Made by a program: the position numbers and the translations under genes
Shown here: piece after piece, positions 33,399 through 41,695 of the stretch
Position numbering within the stretch: the first letter of the stretch is position 1
Layout: each line of letters begins with the position of its first letter
Source: Actinomycetospora succinea
GTDB taxonomy: Bacteria; Actinomycetota; Actinomycetes; Mycobacteriales; Pseudonocardiaceae
Assembly (NCBI RefSeq): GCF_004363095.1
Contig: NZ_SNYO01000009.1
Span: forward strand, 62,001 to 126,000
Direction: 5' to 3'
Length of the DNA: 64,000 nt
Notes under the pieces: model-generated
Database searches by the model: none
Told to the model about the DNA's origin: nothing
What the model saw: the letters and a program-made list of their open reading frames with translations, nothing else

Positions 33399-35036
33399 AT
33401 GTCCGAGACCGATCTCCCTGAACTCGACGCCCTGGTGGTCGGGGCCGGCTTCTCCGGCCTCTACATGCTCCACCGCCTGCGCGACACGCTCGGCATGTCG
33501 ACGGTGGTGCTGGAGGCGGCCGACGACCTCGGGGGCACCTGGTACTGGAACCGCTACCCCGGCGCACGCTGCGACTCGGAGAGCTACTTCTACAGCTTCT
33601 CCGACCGGCTCTCCGAGGATCTCCTCGAGGAGTGGACGTGGACGGAGCGCTTCGCGGCCCAACCGGAGATCCTGCGCTACCTCCAGCACGTCGCCGAGCG
33701 CTTCGACCTGCGCCGCGACATCCGCTTCGGGACCACCGTCACCGCCGCGTCGTGGGACGACGACGCCGGGCGCTGGCTGGTCACCACCGCCGACGGTGAC
33801 CGCTACGCCGCACGATTCCTGATCACCGCCGTGGGCTGCCTGTCGACGACGAACCTGCCCGAGTTCCCGGGCCGCGACGAGTTCCGCGGCCGCTCGTTCC
33901 ACACCGGGCTCTGGCCGCACGAAGGCGTCGACTTCACCGGCCAGCGCGTCGCCGTCATCGGGACCGGCGCCACCGGGGTCCAGCTCATCCCCGAGGTCGC
34001 CGAGGAGGCCGCCCACGTCACCGTCTTCCAGCGGACGCCGAACTACGACATCGCCGGCGGCAACCACCCCGTGACCGCCGAGTTCGACCGGCGGATCAAG
34101 GACGACTACCGCGACATCTGGGCGCGGACCCGCGACACGGCCTTCGGGTTCCCGTACGACGTCGCGGACCGCACCGCGCTCTCCGTCCCCGAGGACGAGC
34201 GCCAGGAGATCTTCGAGGACGCGTGGGCGCAGGGCGGCTTCCGGCTCGGCACCACGTTCAACGACCTGCTCCTCGACGAGGACGCCAACGAGACGGCCGC
34301 CGAGTTCCTGCGCAACAAGATCCGGGAGCGGGTCGACGACCCGGAGATCGCCGAGATGCTCGCCCCGAAGGACCACCCGTTCTTCACCAAGCGTCCGCCG
34401 CTGGAGAACGGCTACTACGAGACGTACAACCGGGACAACGTCACCCTGGTCGACGTCCGACGTTCCCCCATCGAGGCCATCACGCCCACGGGGGTACGGA
34501 CCGCGGACGGCGAGTACGAGGTCGACAGCATCGTCTACGCGACCGGCTTCGACGCCATGACAGGCACCCTGTTCAAGCTCGGCATCACCGGGCGCGACGG
34601 GCTCTCGCTCGTCGACAAGTGGACCGAGGGGACGCGGACCTACCTCGGGATCGCGACCCACGACTTCCCGAACCTCTTCATGATCACCGGCCCGCAGAGC
34701 CCCTCGGTGCTGAGCAACATGCCGGTCTCGATCGAGCAGCACGTCGACTGGGTCACCGACTGCCTGCGCCACCTGCGCGACCAGGGCATCGAGCGGATCG
34801 AGCCGACCGCCGAGGCCGAGGAGGGCTGGGTCGCCCACCACGACGAGGTGACCGCGACGACGCTGCTCCCCCGGGCGAACTCGTGGTGGGTCGGGGCCAA
34901 CATCCCCGGCAAGCACCGCACGCTCTACCCGTACGCCGGCGGGGTCGGCGTCTACCGGGGCATCTGCGACGACGTCGCCGCCAAGGGCTACGAGGGTTTC
35001 ACCCTGAGCCGGGCGGGGGCGACGGCGCCGGCCTGA
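33399..35036 (+). CDS. Flavin-containing Baeyer-Villiger-type monooxygenase
   Basis: FAD- and NADPH-dependent oxygenase of 545 residues, cyclohexanone-monooxygenase size. The first Rossmann motif is VVGAGFSGLY (14-22), then DLGGTWYWNRYPGARCD, the BVMO fingerprint FRGRSFHTGLWP (162-173, F-x-G-x-x-x-H-x-x-x-W), and the second Rossmann IGTGATG (188-194). ATG 33399 with AGGAGGACGCCG upstream. It would insert oxygen next to a ketone, giving a lactone or ester. The alpha/beta hydrolases nearby could open such a product. An NTF2-like gene follows after 89 bases. Confidence 0.92.
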   Translation: MSETDLPELDALVVGAGFSGLYMLHRLRDTLGMSTVVLEAADDLGGTWYWNRYPGARCDSESYFYSFSDRLSEDLLEEWTWTERFAAQPEILRYLQHVAERFDLRRDIRFGTTVTAASWDDDAGRWLVTTADGDRYAARFLITAVGCLSTTNLPEFPGRDEFRGRSFHTGLWPHEGVDFTGQRVAVIGTGATGVQLIPEVAEEAAHVTVFQRTPNYDIAGGNHPVTAEFDRRIKDDYRDIWARTRDTAFGFPYDVADRTALSVPEDERQEIFEDAWAQGGFRLGTTFNDLLLDEDANETAAEFLRNKIRERVDDPEIAEMLAPKDHPFFTKRPPLENGYYETYNRDNVTLVDVRRSPIEAITPTGVRTADGEYEVDSIVYATGFDAMTGTLFKLGITGRDGLSLVDKWTEGTRTYLGIATHDFPNLFMITGPQSPSVLSNMPVSIEQHVDWVTDCLRHLRDQGIERIEPTAEAEEGWVAHHDEVTATTLLPRANSWWVGANIPGKHRTLYPYAGGVGVYRGICDDVAAKGYEGFTLSRAGATAPA

Positions 35037-35125
35037 GGGGGTGAGTGGCCCACGCCGGGCTGTGCGGTGCTCGCCGACGAGACGAGCCTGGTCACTCCCG
35101 GCGGGGGTCGCTAGCGTCGGGCTCC

Positions 35126-35554
35126 ATGGATCTCCGCGAGGACCGCGAGCAGCTCTTCGCCCTTCTCGGCTCGCCGGAGACCACTCCGGAGTTCTTCGAG
35201 CGCGTCGCCGACGACGTCGACTGGACCGTCCAGGGCACCCACCAGCTCGCCGGGCACTACACGGACAAGAAGGTCTTCGTCGCGGAGACGTTCGGGCGGC
35301 TCGGCGCCCTGATGCAGCACGGCACGCAGCTCGAGGTGAAGCACCTCTTCCTCGACGGCGCGACGACCATCGCCGAACTGCACGCGCTGTCGACGACCCT
35401 CGACGGCGCGCCGTACGACCAGGCGCTGTGCTGGATCTGCCGCTTCGACTCCGCGGAGCCGGGAGCGAAGATCGTCGAGGTGCGGGCGTACCTCGACTCG
35501 GCGATGGTCACCTGGACGATCATGCGGAACGAACAGCTCAAGTCCGGGAGCTGA
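35126..35554 (+). CDS. NTF2-like/SnoaL-like protein
   Basis: Cone-fold protein of 142 residues (EDREQLFALLGSPETTPEFF, DDVDWTVQGTHQLAGHY, then LCWICRFDSAEPGAKIVEVRAYLDS). It resembles the limonene-epoxide-hydrolase/ketosteroid-isomerase superfamily, but the catalytic set cannot be confirmed. ATG 35126 is preferred over upstream in-frame codons because the conserved fold begins there. It follows the monooxygenase and may process its product. Confidence 0.75.
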   Translation: MDLREDREQLFALLGSPETTPEFFERVADDVDWTVQGTHQLAGHYTDKKVFVAETFGRLGALMQHGTQLEVKHLFLDGATTIAELHALSTTLDGAPYDQALCWICRFDSAEPGAKIVEVRAYLDSAMVTWTIMRNEQLKSGS

Positions 35555-35566
35555 CGTCTAGACGCG

Positions 35567-35605
35567 AGATCGCGTCGAGCCGGACGGTCCGTCTCGACGC
35601 GATCT
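35567..35605 (+). terminator. 13-bp perfect stem-loop, likely rho-independent-type terminator
   Basis: AGATCGCGTCGAG (35567-35579) pairs with CTCGACGCGATCT (35593-35605) around a 13-base loop that is itself partly self-complementary (CGGAC/GTCCG). It starts 12 bases after the NTF2-like stop. The remainder of the 216-base gap (35606-35770) holds only a short GCTTCG/CGAAGC repeat and no gene. Confidence 0.65.
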
Positions 35606-35770
35606 TGCGCCCATGTCTCGCCGGTCGACCCGGCGAGAGTTCCGGTGCGCTCACCAGGGCGTCCTCGCTCTGCTGGAAACGCTTCGGAAATCGAAGCATT
35701 CTCACCGAAGAGTTGCCCGCCTCGACCTGCTCGGGCGAGGTGTCCCGGCCGCAACGATCCCGGCCCCGGC

Positions 35771-36433
35771 TCAGGCGGCGCGGAACCCGTCGGGGCGCTC
35801 CGGCGACGCCTCGGCGAGGTCACGTCGGACGCCGTCCGCGTCGTGGTCCGCGCCGTACACGGGAGAGCCCGGCTGCTGGCGCCAGGACTCCTCGAGCGGG
35901 CCGGCGTCGACGGGGTCGAACCCCAGCTCGTCGATCAGCGCGAGCACGGTGTCCTTGGCCGGACCGTCCGCGCCGGCGACCGGGAGGGCGATGCGCCCCG
36001 GCTCCCCGCGCGCCGTGCCGCGCTCGAGGAGGTGCTTCCAGTTGATCCCGTTGAACGCCTTGAGCACCGGGACACCGAGGAGCCCGGACACCCACACGCT
36101 CTCCGGCGTGCCGTCCTCCAGTGCGTCGATCCGCCCGTCGCGCTGCTGCGGGTAGTAGTTGTTCGTCTCGATCACCGGGGCGCCCGGCTTCGCCGACGCC
36201 ACGATCCCCTGCTCGAGGTCGGGCGTGTTCTTCTGCGGGATGCTGACGATCACCACGTCGGCGTCGACCGCGGCCTCGCGCGCCCAGACGGCCGTCGCCC
36301 CGGTCTCCGCCGCGAGCTCGGCCAGGGTCTCGGGTGCCCGGGAGTTCGCGACACGCACCTCGTGACCCAGCGCCGCCAGGCGCCGCGTCAACGTTCCGCC
36401 GATCTTGCCCGCACCGATGATGCCGATCCTCAT
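35771..36433 (-). CDS. NADPH-dependent F420 reductase-like oxidoreductase
   Basis: Protein of 220 residues with an N-terminal Rossmann fold (MRIGIIGAGKIGGTLTRRLA, then VRVANSRAPETL, the NADP-preferring basic pocket) and the F420_oxidored pattern (ADVVIVSIPQKN, VIETNNYYPQQRDGRID, VLKAFNGINWKHLLE). These enzymes move hydride between NADP and coenzyme F420, or reduce related substrates. It lies 38 bases after the flavin reductase gene on the same strand and may complete the leftward operon, giving reduced F420 for LLM-type partners. That coupling is inference. Confidence 0.8.
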   Translation of the reverse strand: MRIGIIGAGKIGGTLTRRLAALGHEVRVANSRAPETLAELAAETGATAVWAREAAVDADVVIVSIPQKNTPDLEQGIVASAKPGAPVIETNNYYPQQRDGRIDALEDGTPESVWVSGLLGVPVLKAFNGINWKHLLERGTARGEPGRIALPVAGADGPAKDTVLALIDELGFDPVDAGPLEESWRQQPGSPVYGADHDADGVRRDLAEASPERPDGFRAA

Positions 36434-36471
36434 GAGCGGGGAACCTCGGCCGGCTCCCCGCCATTCCGCCG

Positions 36472-36972
36472 TCAGGCGGCCAGGGGACGCAGCGCGCTGC
36501 GGTGGAAGACGAGCGGGCCGTGGCCGTCGTCGACGAGGACCTCGTCGACGCGGCACACGGCGATGAGGTGGTCGCCGGCGACGACGTCGTCGATGACGCC
36601 GACGCTCAGCGACAGCGGGGCCTCGGTGACGAACAGCGCGCCGGCGTCCCGCCGCTCGACGGCGACGTCGCGGAAGCGGTGCTCGGCCGGACCCGCGAGC
36701 GCGCGGGCCACGCCCTCGTGGTGCGCCCCGAGGACGCTGATGCCGAGACGCGGCGCCCGCCGGAGCAGCGGCCAGGTCGTGGACTCGGTCCGCACGCAGA
36801 TGCTGACCAGCGGCGGGTCGAGCGAGACCGGGACGAACGTGCTCACCGCGATGCCGACGGGCGCGCCGTCCACCTCGGCGCACACCGCGACGACGCCGGT
36901 CGGGAACCGGCCGTAGACCTGGCGCAGGTCGTCACCGGTCAGGGGCACGCGGACCTTCTCCACCGTGGTCAC
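36472..36972 (-). CDS. Flavin reductase (HpaC/NmoB-type) domain protein
   Basis: FMN-binding split-barrel reductase of 166 residues: YGRFPTGVVAVCAEVDGAPVG, STFVPVSLDPPLVSICVRTESTTWP and ADHRF-like GPAEHRFRDVAVERRDAG, with GDHLIAVCRVDEV near the end. It would feed reduced flavin to a two-component monooxygenase, the LLM oxidoreductase at 40358-41467 being the obvious partner. GTG 36972 overlaps the stop of the 103-residue protein (GTGA). Confidence 0.85.
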   Translation of the reverse strand: MTTVEKVRVPLTGDDLRQVYGRFPTGVVAVCAEVDGAPVGIAVSTFVPVSLDPPLVSICVRTESTTWPLLRRAPRLGISVLGAHHEGVARALAGPAEHRFRDVAVERRDAGALFVTEAPLSLSVGVIDDVVAGDHLIAVCRVDEVLVDDGHGPLVFHRSALRPLAA

Positions 36973-37280
36973 CGGTCCGCCCCGTACTCGACGTGGGCCC
37001 GGACGGCGCCGTCGTCGGGCGTGACCCAGCCCTTCGACCTCGCGTAGTCGATCATCTTCGTCCACTTCTCGTCCCAGTCCGGCTCCCGCGCCCCGGCGCG
37101 GGCGCGGGTCCGCAGGACCTCCAGGTCCAGCAGGGCGTCCTCGGCGTCGAGGCGCCCGATCCCCGCCCCGCGCAGGGCGCCGTCGACCGCGTCGGCGGGC
37201 AGGGACGTCGTCACGTGCAGGCGGGCGCAGTCGTCGGGCTCCGCCACGTGGGCCGAGTCCGCGGACAGCTGGACGATCAC
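36969..37280 (-). CDS. 103-residue protein of unknown function in the catabolic operon
   Basis: I do not recognise a family. The N-terminal half (MIVQLSADSAHVAEPDDCAR, HVTTSLPADAVDGALRGAGIG) is a mixed strand/helix stretch. The C-terminal half is charged and tryptophan-bearing (PDWDEKWTKMIDYARSKGWV), with no cysteine pair or membrane helix. It starts 18 bases after the PaaK-like ligase stop and is coupled to flavin reductase by overlap, so it is a genuine gene. It may be a small subunit or chaperone of the oxygenase or ligase, which is a guess. Confidence 0.7.
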   Translation of the reverse strand: MIVQLSADSAHVAEPDDCARLHVTTSLPADAVDGALRGAGIGRLDAEDALLDLEVLRTRARAGAREPDWDEKWTKMIDYARSKGWVTPDDGAVRAHVEYGADR

Positions 37281-37298
37281 CGATCGGCTCCTTCGTCG

Positions 37299-38696
37299 TC
37301 AGGCCCGCGGCCGCTGGTCGACGACGCGGCGGGCCTTGAACGTGGTCTCGGGCAGGGTTCCGGGCTCGAGCAGGGTCACCGGCACGCGGATCTGGACGCT
37401 GCGGCGCAGCGCGTCCTCGACGCGACGGGTCAGCTCCTCGCGGGGTGCCTCGCCGGCAGCGCGGGGCGTCAGCTCCGCCTCGACCGTGAGCTCGTCGAGG
37501 GCGCCCACCTTCGTCACGAGCATGCGGAACTCGGGGCCGAGCTCCGGGATCGTGCGCAGGCCGGTCTCGACGGCGCTCGGGAAGACGTTCGCGCCGCGGA
37601 TGACGAGCATGTCGTCGAGGCGGCCGAGGATCCCCTCCGGCAGGCGCGGGTAGGTGCGCCCGCAGGGGCAGGGGTCGGTCGCCAGGTACGTCTCGTCGCC
37701 CGGCGCGAAGCGGATCATCGGCTGCGACTCGCGCCAGAGGTGGGTGTAGACGACCGCGCCGCGGTCGCCGACCGGGATCGGCGCGTTGAGGTCGTTGGCG
37801 GCGACGACCTCGGTGAACACCTCGTCGGTGATCAGGTGGGTGCCGGTCCCGGCCTCGCAGCCGACGCTGGTCTGGAACGGGTACATCTCCGAGGTGGAGC
37901 CGGCGTCGCTGGCGATCGCCCCCCAGCCCTCCTCGATGATCTTGCGGGTGCCGGGCAGGCTGCCCCCGGGCTCCCCGCCGACGAGGATGCGCCGCACGGT
38001 GCTCGCGGCCAGGTCGATGCCGAGGCGCTCGGCCACCGATAGCAGGTGGATGCAGTACGACGGCGTGGCGCTGAAGACCGTCGAGCCCAGCGTGGTGATC
38101 AGCTCGAGGTGGCGCTCGGAGTCGGTGACGCCGAGCGGGAAGACCGTGGCCCCGATCCGCTCGGCGCCCTGCACGACGCCCCAGCCGCCGAAGAACAGGC
38201 CGAACGGGAAGCCGACCTGCACGAGGTCGTCGGGCCGGATCCCGGCGCACCACTGGGCCATGGCGTGCACGTCGGCCGCGCGGCGCCAGTCGCCGTGGGA
38301 GACCGCGTACATGGTCGGCGTCCCCGAGGTGCCCGACGAGCCGTGGATGCGCGCGATCTGCCCCGGCGCGAACTCCGGTGTGTAGCTGCCGAAGGGCGGG
38401 TGCTCGCGCTGGTCGGCGATCAGCATCTTCTTGGTGATCACCGGGACCTTGGTGGTGAAGTCCTCGATCGACCGCACCTGGTCGGGGTGGAAGCCGTGGG
38501 CGTCGTAGTGGCGCCGGTAGAACGGGAGCTCGGCGTACGCGTAGTGCAGCTGGTGCTGCATGCGCTCGAGGACGACCCGGTCGCGCTCCGCGGGGCTGCG
38601 GGTCTCGCGCTCGGCGTCCCAGAAGCGGGGGAAGCCGCGGTCGTCGAGGGGGGGCCCGTCGGTGGTGGGGGCCTGCGGCCGTGCCTCGGTCGTCAC
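37299..38696 (-). CDS. Phenylacetate-CoA ligase (PaaK)-like AMP-forming ligase
   Basis: Ligase of 465 residues with PaaK-family organisation: RMQHQLHYAYAELPFYRRHYDAHG, P-loop HGSSGTSGTPTMYAVS, GSTSEMYPFQ, the zinc-type segment DPCPCGRTYPRLPEGILGR, DDMLVIRGANVFPS and a C-terminal ETTFKARRVVD. The substrate is not necessarily phenylacetate, as this branch is broad. GTG 38696 overlaps the SDR stop by four bases. Third gene of the leftward operon; it should activate an acid intermediate. Confidence 0.88.
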   Translation of the reverse strand: MTTEARPQAPTTDGPPLDDRGFPRFWDAERETRSPAERDRVVLERMQHQLHYAYAELPFYRRHYDAHGFHPDQVRSIEDFTTKVPVITKKMLIADQREHPPFGSYTPEFAPGQIARIHGSSGTSGTPTMYAVSHGDWRRAADVHAMAQWCAGIRPDDLVQVGFPFGLFFGGWGVVQGAERIGATVFPLGVTDSERHLELITTLGSTVFSATPSYCIHLLSVAERLGIDLAASTVRRILVGGEPGGSLPGTRKIIEEGWGAIASDAGSTSEMYPFQTSVGCEAGTGTHLITDEVFTEVVAANDLNAPIPVGDRGAVVYTHLWRESQPMIRFAPGDETYLATDPCPCGRTYPRLPEGILGRLDDMLVIRGANVFPSAVETGLRTIPELGPEFRMLVTKVGALDELTVEAELTPRAAGEAPREELTRRVEDALRRSVQIRVPVTLLEPGTLPETTFKARRVVDQRPRA

Positions 38697-39505
38697 TGGG
38701 CCGGCCGCGCGACGATGCCCTGCGCCTCGGCGACGTCCCAGTAGGAGTGCAGGCCGCGCACGTGCTGGCCGCCGTCGACGGGGATGAAGTGGCCGGTGAT
38801 CCGGCCCGCCGTCGGCGACATGAGGAACAGGGCGACGTCGGCGATGTCCGAGGGTTCCTGGTGGCGCGGCGGCCCGACGAGGGTGCGGTCGAGGAACTCC
38901 TGGCCGATCTGCCCGACGGTGAAGCCGGCGCCCAGCGGCGTGTTGACCGTGCCGGGCCCGATCGCGTTGACGCGGATGCCGTGGCGCCCGAGCTCACCGG
39001 CGGCGACCTTGGTGAAGTTCATGACGCCGGCCTTGGCGGCGCAGTAGTGCCCCAGGCCGTCGGTCGCGGCGATGGCGTTGAGCGACGAGATGTTGACGAC
39101 CGTGCCGCCCTTCCCCGCGGCGAGGGCCCGCCGGGCGAAGGCCTTGGTGCACAGGAACGTGCCCTTGAGGCAGGTGTCGACGATGAGGTCCCACTCCTCC
39201 TCCGGGGTGTCGATCACCAGGGAGAGCGAGGCGGTGCCGGCGTTGTTGACCAGGTGGTCGACGGTGCCGTAGCGGCTCTCGGCGAGGTCGAAGGCGGCCT
39301 CGACGTCCGCGGCCACGGCCACCGACCCCTCGGACCAGGCCAGACGGTGGCCGCCCGCGAGCTCCTCGCCCGCCGACTTGATGTTGGCCGGCTCGATCTC
39401 GAGCCCGACCACGTTCGCGCCGCGCTCGAGCAGCGCCTTCGCGATCCCCTTGCCGATACCGCTGCCGGCGCCGGTCACCACGGCGGTCTGTCCGGACAGG
39501 TCCAC
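38693..39505 (-). CDS. Short-chain dehydrogenase/reductase
   Basis: Classical SDR of 270 residues: TGAGSGIGKGIA (cofactor), NNAGTA, catalytic Ser in VVNISSLNA and YCAAKAG (Tyr and Lys), then GPGTVNTP and PVDGGQHV. The N-terminal glutamate after the second strand (GLEIEPAN) suggests NAD rather than NADP. It is preceded by a 17-bp intercistronic stem-loop, so expression may be set apart from the upstream SDR and LLM genes. Likely oxidises an alcohol in the pathway. Confidence 0.88.
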   Translation of the reverse strand: MDLSGQTAVVTGAGSGIGKGIAKALLERGANVVGLEIEPANIKSAGEELAGGHRLAWSEGSVAVAADVEAAFDLAESRYGTVDHLVNNAGTASLSLVIDTPEEEWDLIVDTCLKGTFLCTKAFARRALAAGKGGTVVNISSLNAIAATDGLGHYCAAKAGVMNFTKVAAGELGRHGIRVNAIGPGTVNTPLGAGFTVGQIGQEFLDRTLVGPPRHQEPSDIADVALFLMSPTAGRITGHFIPVDGGQHVRGLHSYWDVAEAQGIVARPAQ

Positions 39506-39530
39506 GCTGACTCCTTCGTGTCGTCACCAC

Positions 39531-39571
39531 AGCGCGGGACCGGCGCCGGGGGGAGGCGCCGGTCCCGCGCT
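39531..39571 (-). terminator. Perfect 17-bp intercistronic stem-loop
   Basis: AGCGCGGGACCGGCGCC (39531-39547) and its exact complement (39555-39571) flank a 7-base loop. It lies between two SDR genes on the same strand. It could be a terminator, giving partial read-through, or a stabiliser of the upstream mRNA segment. Confidence 0.65.
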
Positions 39572-39584
39572 CGCGTCGGCTGGA

Positions 39585-40358
39585 TCAGCCGGCGCTGCCC
39601 TTGGTGTTCCAGCCGCCGTCGACCGGGAGGATCTCGCCGGTGCAGAAGGCGGCGTCGTCGGAGAACAGGAACGCCGCGGCGGCCGCGATGTCCTCGGGCT
39701 TGCCGAGGCGCGGGATGATGTGCGCGGCCTCGAAGTTCTTCTTCATGCTGTCGGTGATGCCGGCGAGGATCGGGGTGTCGATCGTGCCGGGGCAAATGCA
39801 GTTGATGCGGACGCCCTGCGGGCCGTACTCCATGGCCGCCTGCTGGGTCAGGCTCACGACCCCGCCCTTGGCCGCGGAGTAGGCCGCGAGGTTCTCGAGG
39901 CCCTTGAGCGCGGCCATCGAGCCGATGTTGACGATGCTGCCGCCGCCGTTCTCGAGCATCCGCGGGATGGCGGCCTGCATGCCGAGCCAGACACCGCGCA
40001 GGTCGGTGTTGACGACGTGGTCCCAGCCGATGTCGTCGAGGTCGACGACGTTGTCGGGACCGAACGTGTTGGTGACCCCGGCGATGTTGCCGAGCATGTC
40101 GAGCCGGCCGTGCCCGCCGATCGCCTCGTCCATGAGGCGCTTCCAGTCGTCACGCTGGCGCGTGTCCATGACGATGTGGGTGGCCTGCCCGCCGTCGGCG
40201 ACGATCTGCTTGGCGGTCGAGTCGTCGTCCTGCAGGTCGCCGATGATCACGGTGGCGCCCTCGGCGGCGACGCGCAGCGCCACCGCCCGCCCGATCCCCT
40301 GGACGCCGCCGGTGATGACCGCGACGCGCCCCTCGAGGCGCGTGATCCCGGGCGCCAT
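39585..40358 (-). CDS. Short-chain dehydrogenase/reductase
   Basis: Classical SDR of 257 residues: TGGVQGIGRAVA, GDLQDDDS (acidic, NAD-type), NIAGVTNTFG (replacing NNAG), catalytic Ser in NIGSMAA, YSAAKGG and PVDGGWNTKG. The NIAG variant is seen in some alcohol-oxidising SDRs. ATG 40358 shares one base with the LLM stop (TGATG), so it is co-translated with it. Probably oxidises the hydroxyl made by the first enzyme. Confidence 0.88.
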   Translation of the reverse strand: MAPGITRLEGRVAVITGGVQGIGRAVALRVAAEGATVIIGDLQDDDSTAKQIVADGGQATHIVMDTRQRDDWKRLMDEAIGGHGRLDMLGNIAGVTNTFGPDNVVDLDDIGWDHVVNTDLRGVWLGMQAAIPRMLENGGGSIVNIGSMAALKGLENLAAYSAAKGGVVSLTQQAAMEYGPQGVRINCICPGTIDTPILAGITDSMKKNFEAAHIIPRLGKPEDIAAAAAFLFSDDAAFCTGEILPVDGGWNTKGSAG

Positions 40359-41467
40359 CAGGCGATCCCGAGCGCGACGTTGGCCATCTTCTGGCGACGC
40401 GCCATGCGCTGGTTCGCCTGGAAGTGGGGCATGACGTAGCGCGCGAACATCTCCAGGGAGCGGTTCCACTTGTCGGTGGTGACCCAGTCGCGGCAGTTGA
40501 TGAGCAGCGTGCCGAAGCCGCCGGTCTCCTCCTCGAGCTCCTGGATCTGGCGGGTGCACTCCTCGGGGCTGCCGACGATCCAGGGGATGTTCTCGACCAT
40601 CCAGTCGAGGGTGAGGTCGGCGTCGGTCATCCCGTCGCCGATCTTCATCAGGGCGCCGAGACCGAGGCCGAACAGGTAGTCGTAGGAGAGCTTGACGCCC
40701 TCGCGGATGTCGCGGAGCGCCTGGTCCTTGTTGTCGGTCACGTAGACCTCGCGCACGACGCGCCAGTTCTCGCGGGTCACCGACTCGGCGATGCCCGCGC
40801 GGTTGCCCGCCTCGAGCATGGCGGCGCCCATCGCCTTGAGGTCCGGGGCGTCCATGTACGTGCCGTTGTCGGTGGGCGCGAAGTGCACCGACAGCGGCTT
40901 CCAGCCCTTCTCGCCGCACTTCGCGTAGTTGTGCGTGCCGGTCAGGCCGGCGATCGCGAACGGCGGGACGTCCTGGTACGGGCCGACCTGCAGCTGGCGG
41001 TTCTCGTACTTCCAGTACACGCCCTCGTAGCTGACCGGGTCCTCGGACGTCAGCAGCTGCCAGATGATCTCCAGCGCCTCGTTGGTCCGCGGCGCGGCCT
41101 CGGAGGGCTCGAGCCCGAACAGCGCCTTGTCGGTCGGCAGCCCCCCGCCGCCGAAGCCGTACTCGAGCCGGCCGTGGGTGAGGTGGTCGAGGAAGGCGAG
41201 GCGCTCGGCGACCATGAACGGGTCCTGGTACGGCAGGTTCACCACGCCCGTGCCGAGCCGGATCGTGTGGGTCAGGGCCGACGCCTTCGCGATCATGAAC
41301 TCCGGCACCGGCACGTTCTCGTACCCACCGGTGTGGTGCTCACCGATCCAGTACTCCGAGAACCCGAGCCGCTCCGCCTCGACGATCGCGGCGATGTCGC
41401 GGTCGTAGGACAGCGTCCAGTTCTCGATCGGCGGGTGCTCCGGCATGGTGAAAAAGCCGAACTTCAT
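40358..41467 (-). CDS. LLM-class flavin-dependent oxidoreductase (monooxygenase-type)
   Basis: TIM-barrel luciferase-like enzyme of 369 residues: MKFGFFTMPEHPP, RLGFSEYWIGEHHTGG, RLGTGVVNLPYQDPFMVAERLAFLDHLTHGR and GFGGGGLPTDKALFGL. The EHH and DPFMVAE segments are typical of FMN-dependent alkanal/limonene-type monooxygenases. First gene of the leftward operon, so it may perform the entry oxidation with reduced flavin from the reductase at 36472. ATG 41467 (AGGAGGACC upstream) is preferred to an in-frame codon at 41500. Confidence 0.88.
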   Translation of the reverse strand: MKFGFFTMPEHPPIENWTLSYDRDIAAIVEAERLGFSEYWIGEHHTGGYENVPVPEFMIAKASALTHTIRLGTGVVNLPYQDPFMVAERLAFLDHLTHGRLEYGFGGGGLPTDKALFGLEPSEAAPRTNEALEIIWQLLTSEDPVSYEGVYWKYENRQLQVGPYQDVPPFAIAGLTGTHNYAKCGEKGWKPLSVHFAPTDNGTYMDAPDLKAMGAAMLEAGNRAGIAESVTRENWRVVREVYVTDNKDQALRDIREGVKLSYDYLFGLGLGALMKIGDGMTDADLTLDWMVENIPWIVGSPEECTRQIQELEEETGGFGTLLINCRDWVTTDKWNRSLEMFARYVMPHFQANQRMARRQKMANVALGIA

Positions 41468-41522
41468 CGATCGGTCCTCCTGCTCGACTCGAGCACGCAC
41501 TCAGGGGGCGGGGGGTCGGCGT

Positions 41523-41542
41523 TGGCAAACGTGAGTTTGCCA
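41523..41542. promoter_or_regulatory. 8-4-8 palindromic operator TGGCAAAC-N4-GTTTGCCA
   Basis: TGGCAAAC (41523-41530), GTGA, GTTTGCCA (41535-41542), at the expected transcription start of the LLM gene. A related sequence, ACGTTTGCTTAC (41654-41665), lies in the opposite promoter; read on the minus strand, GTAAGCAAACGT matches GTTGGCAAACGT (41521-41532) at 10 of 12 positions. The TetR protein at 44454 is the natural candidate ligand-controlled repressor. Confidence 0.6.
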
Positions 41543-41562
41543 TCGACGTTGGGCTCACTGTG

Positions 41563-41585
41563 GTCCGGCTCACGAGTGGTGTCAA
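41563..41585 (-). promoter_or_regulatory. Candidate promoter for the leftward operon
   Basis: On the minus strand TTGACA (41585-41580) is a perfect -35, followed by 17 bases. The -10 around 41562-41557 (CACAGT) is only 3 of 6. The predicted start falls at the palindrome 41523-41542, so repressor binding would block initiation. Confidence 0.45.
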
Positions 41586-41638
41586 GACTCGGCCCGCGGG
41601 TTCGTCGTTAACCTCCTGACGCCGCGCCAAACCTGGTG

Positions 41639-41668
41639 TTGTTAGCCGACTCGACGTTTGCTTACATG
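41639..41668 (+). promoter_or_regulatory. Candidate promoter for the rightward operon with embedded operator half-site
   Basis: TTGTTA (41639-41644), an 18-base spacer and TACATG (41663-41668), with the ATG of the first gene 28 bases on. The ACGTTTGCTTAC element (41654-41665) covers the end of the spacer and the -10, consistent with repression by the same regulator as the leftward promoter. Confidence 0.45.
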
Positions 41669-41695
41669 GTCGACAGTCGAGACGCAGGAGTGCTC

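Noticed and set aside
35606-35770. Possible small gene between the NTF2-like gene and the F420-reductase-like gene
   Set aside because: No ribosome site or coding pattern; only a GCTTCG-type short repeat and the terminator stem nearby.
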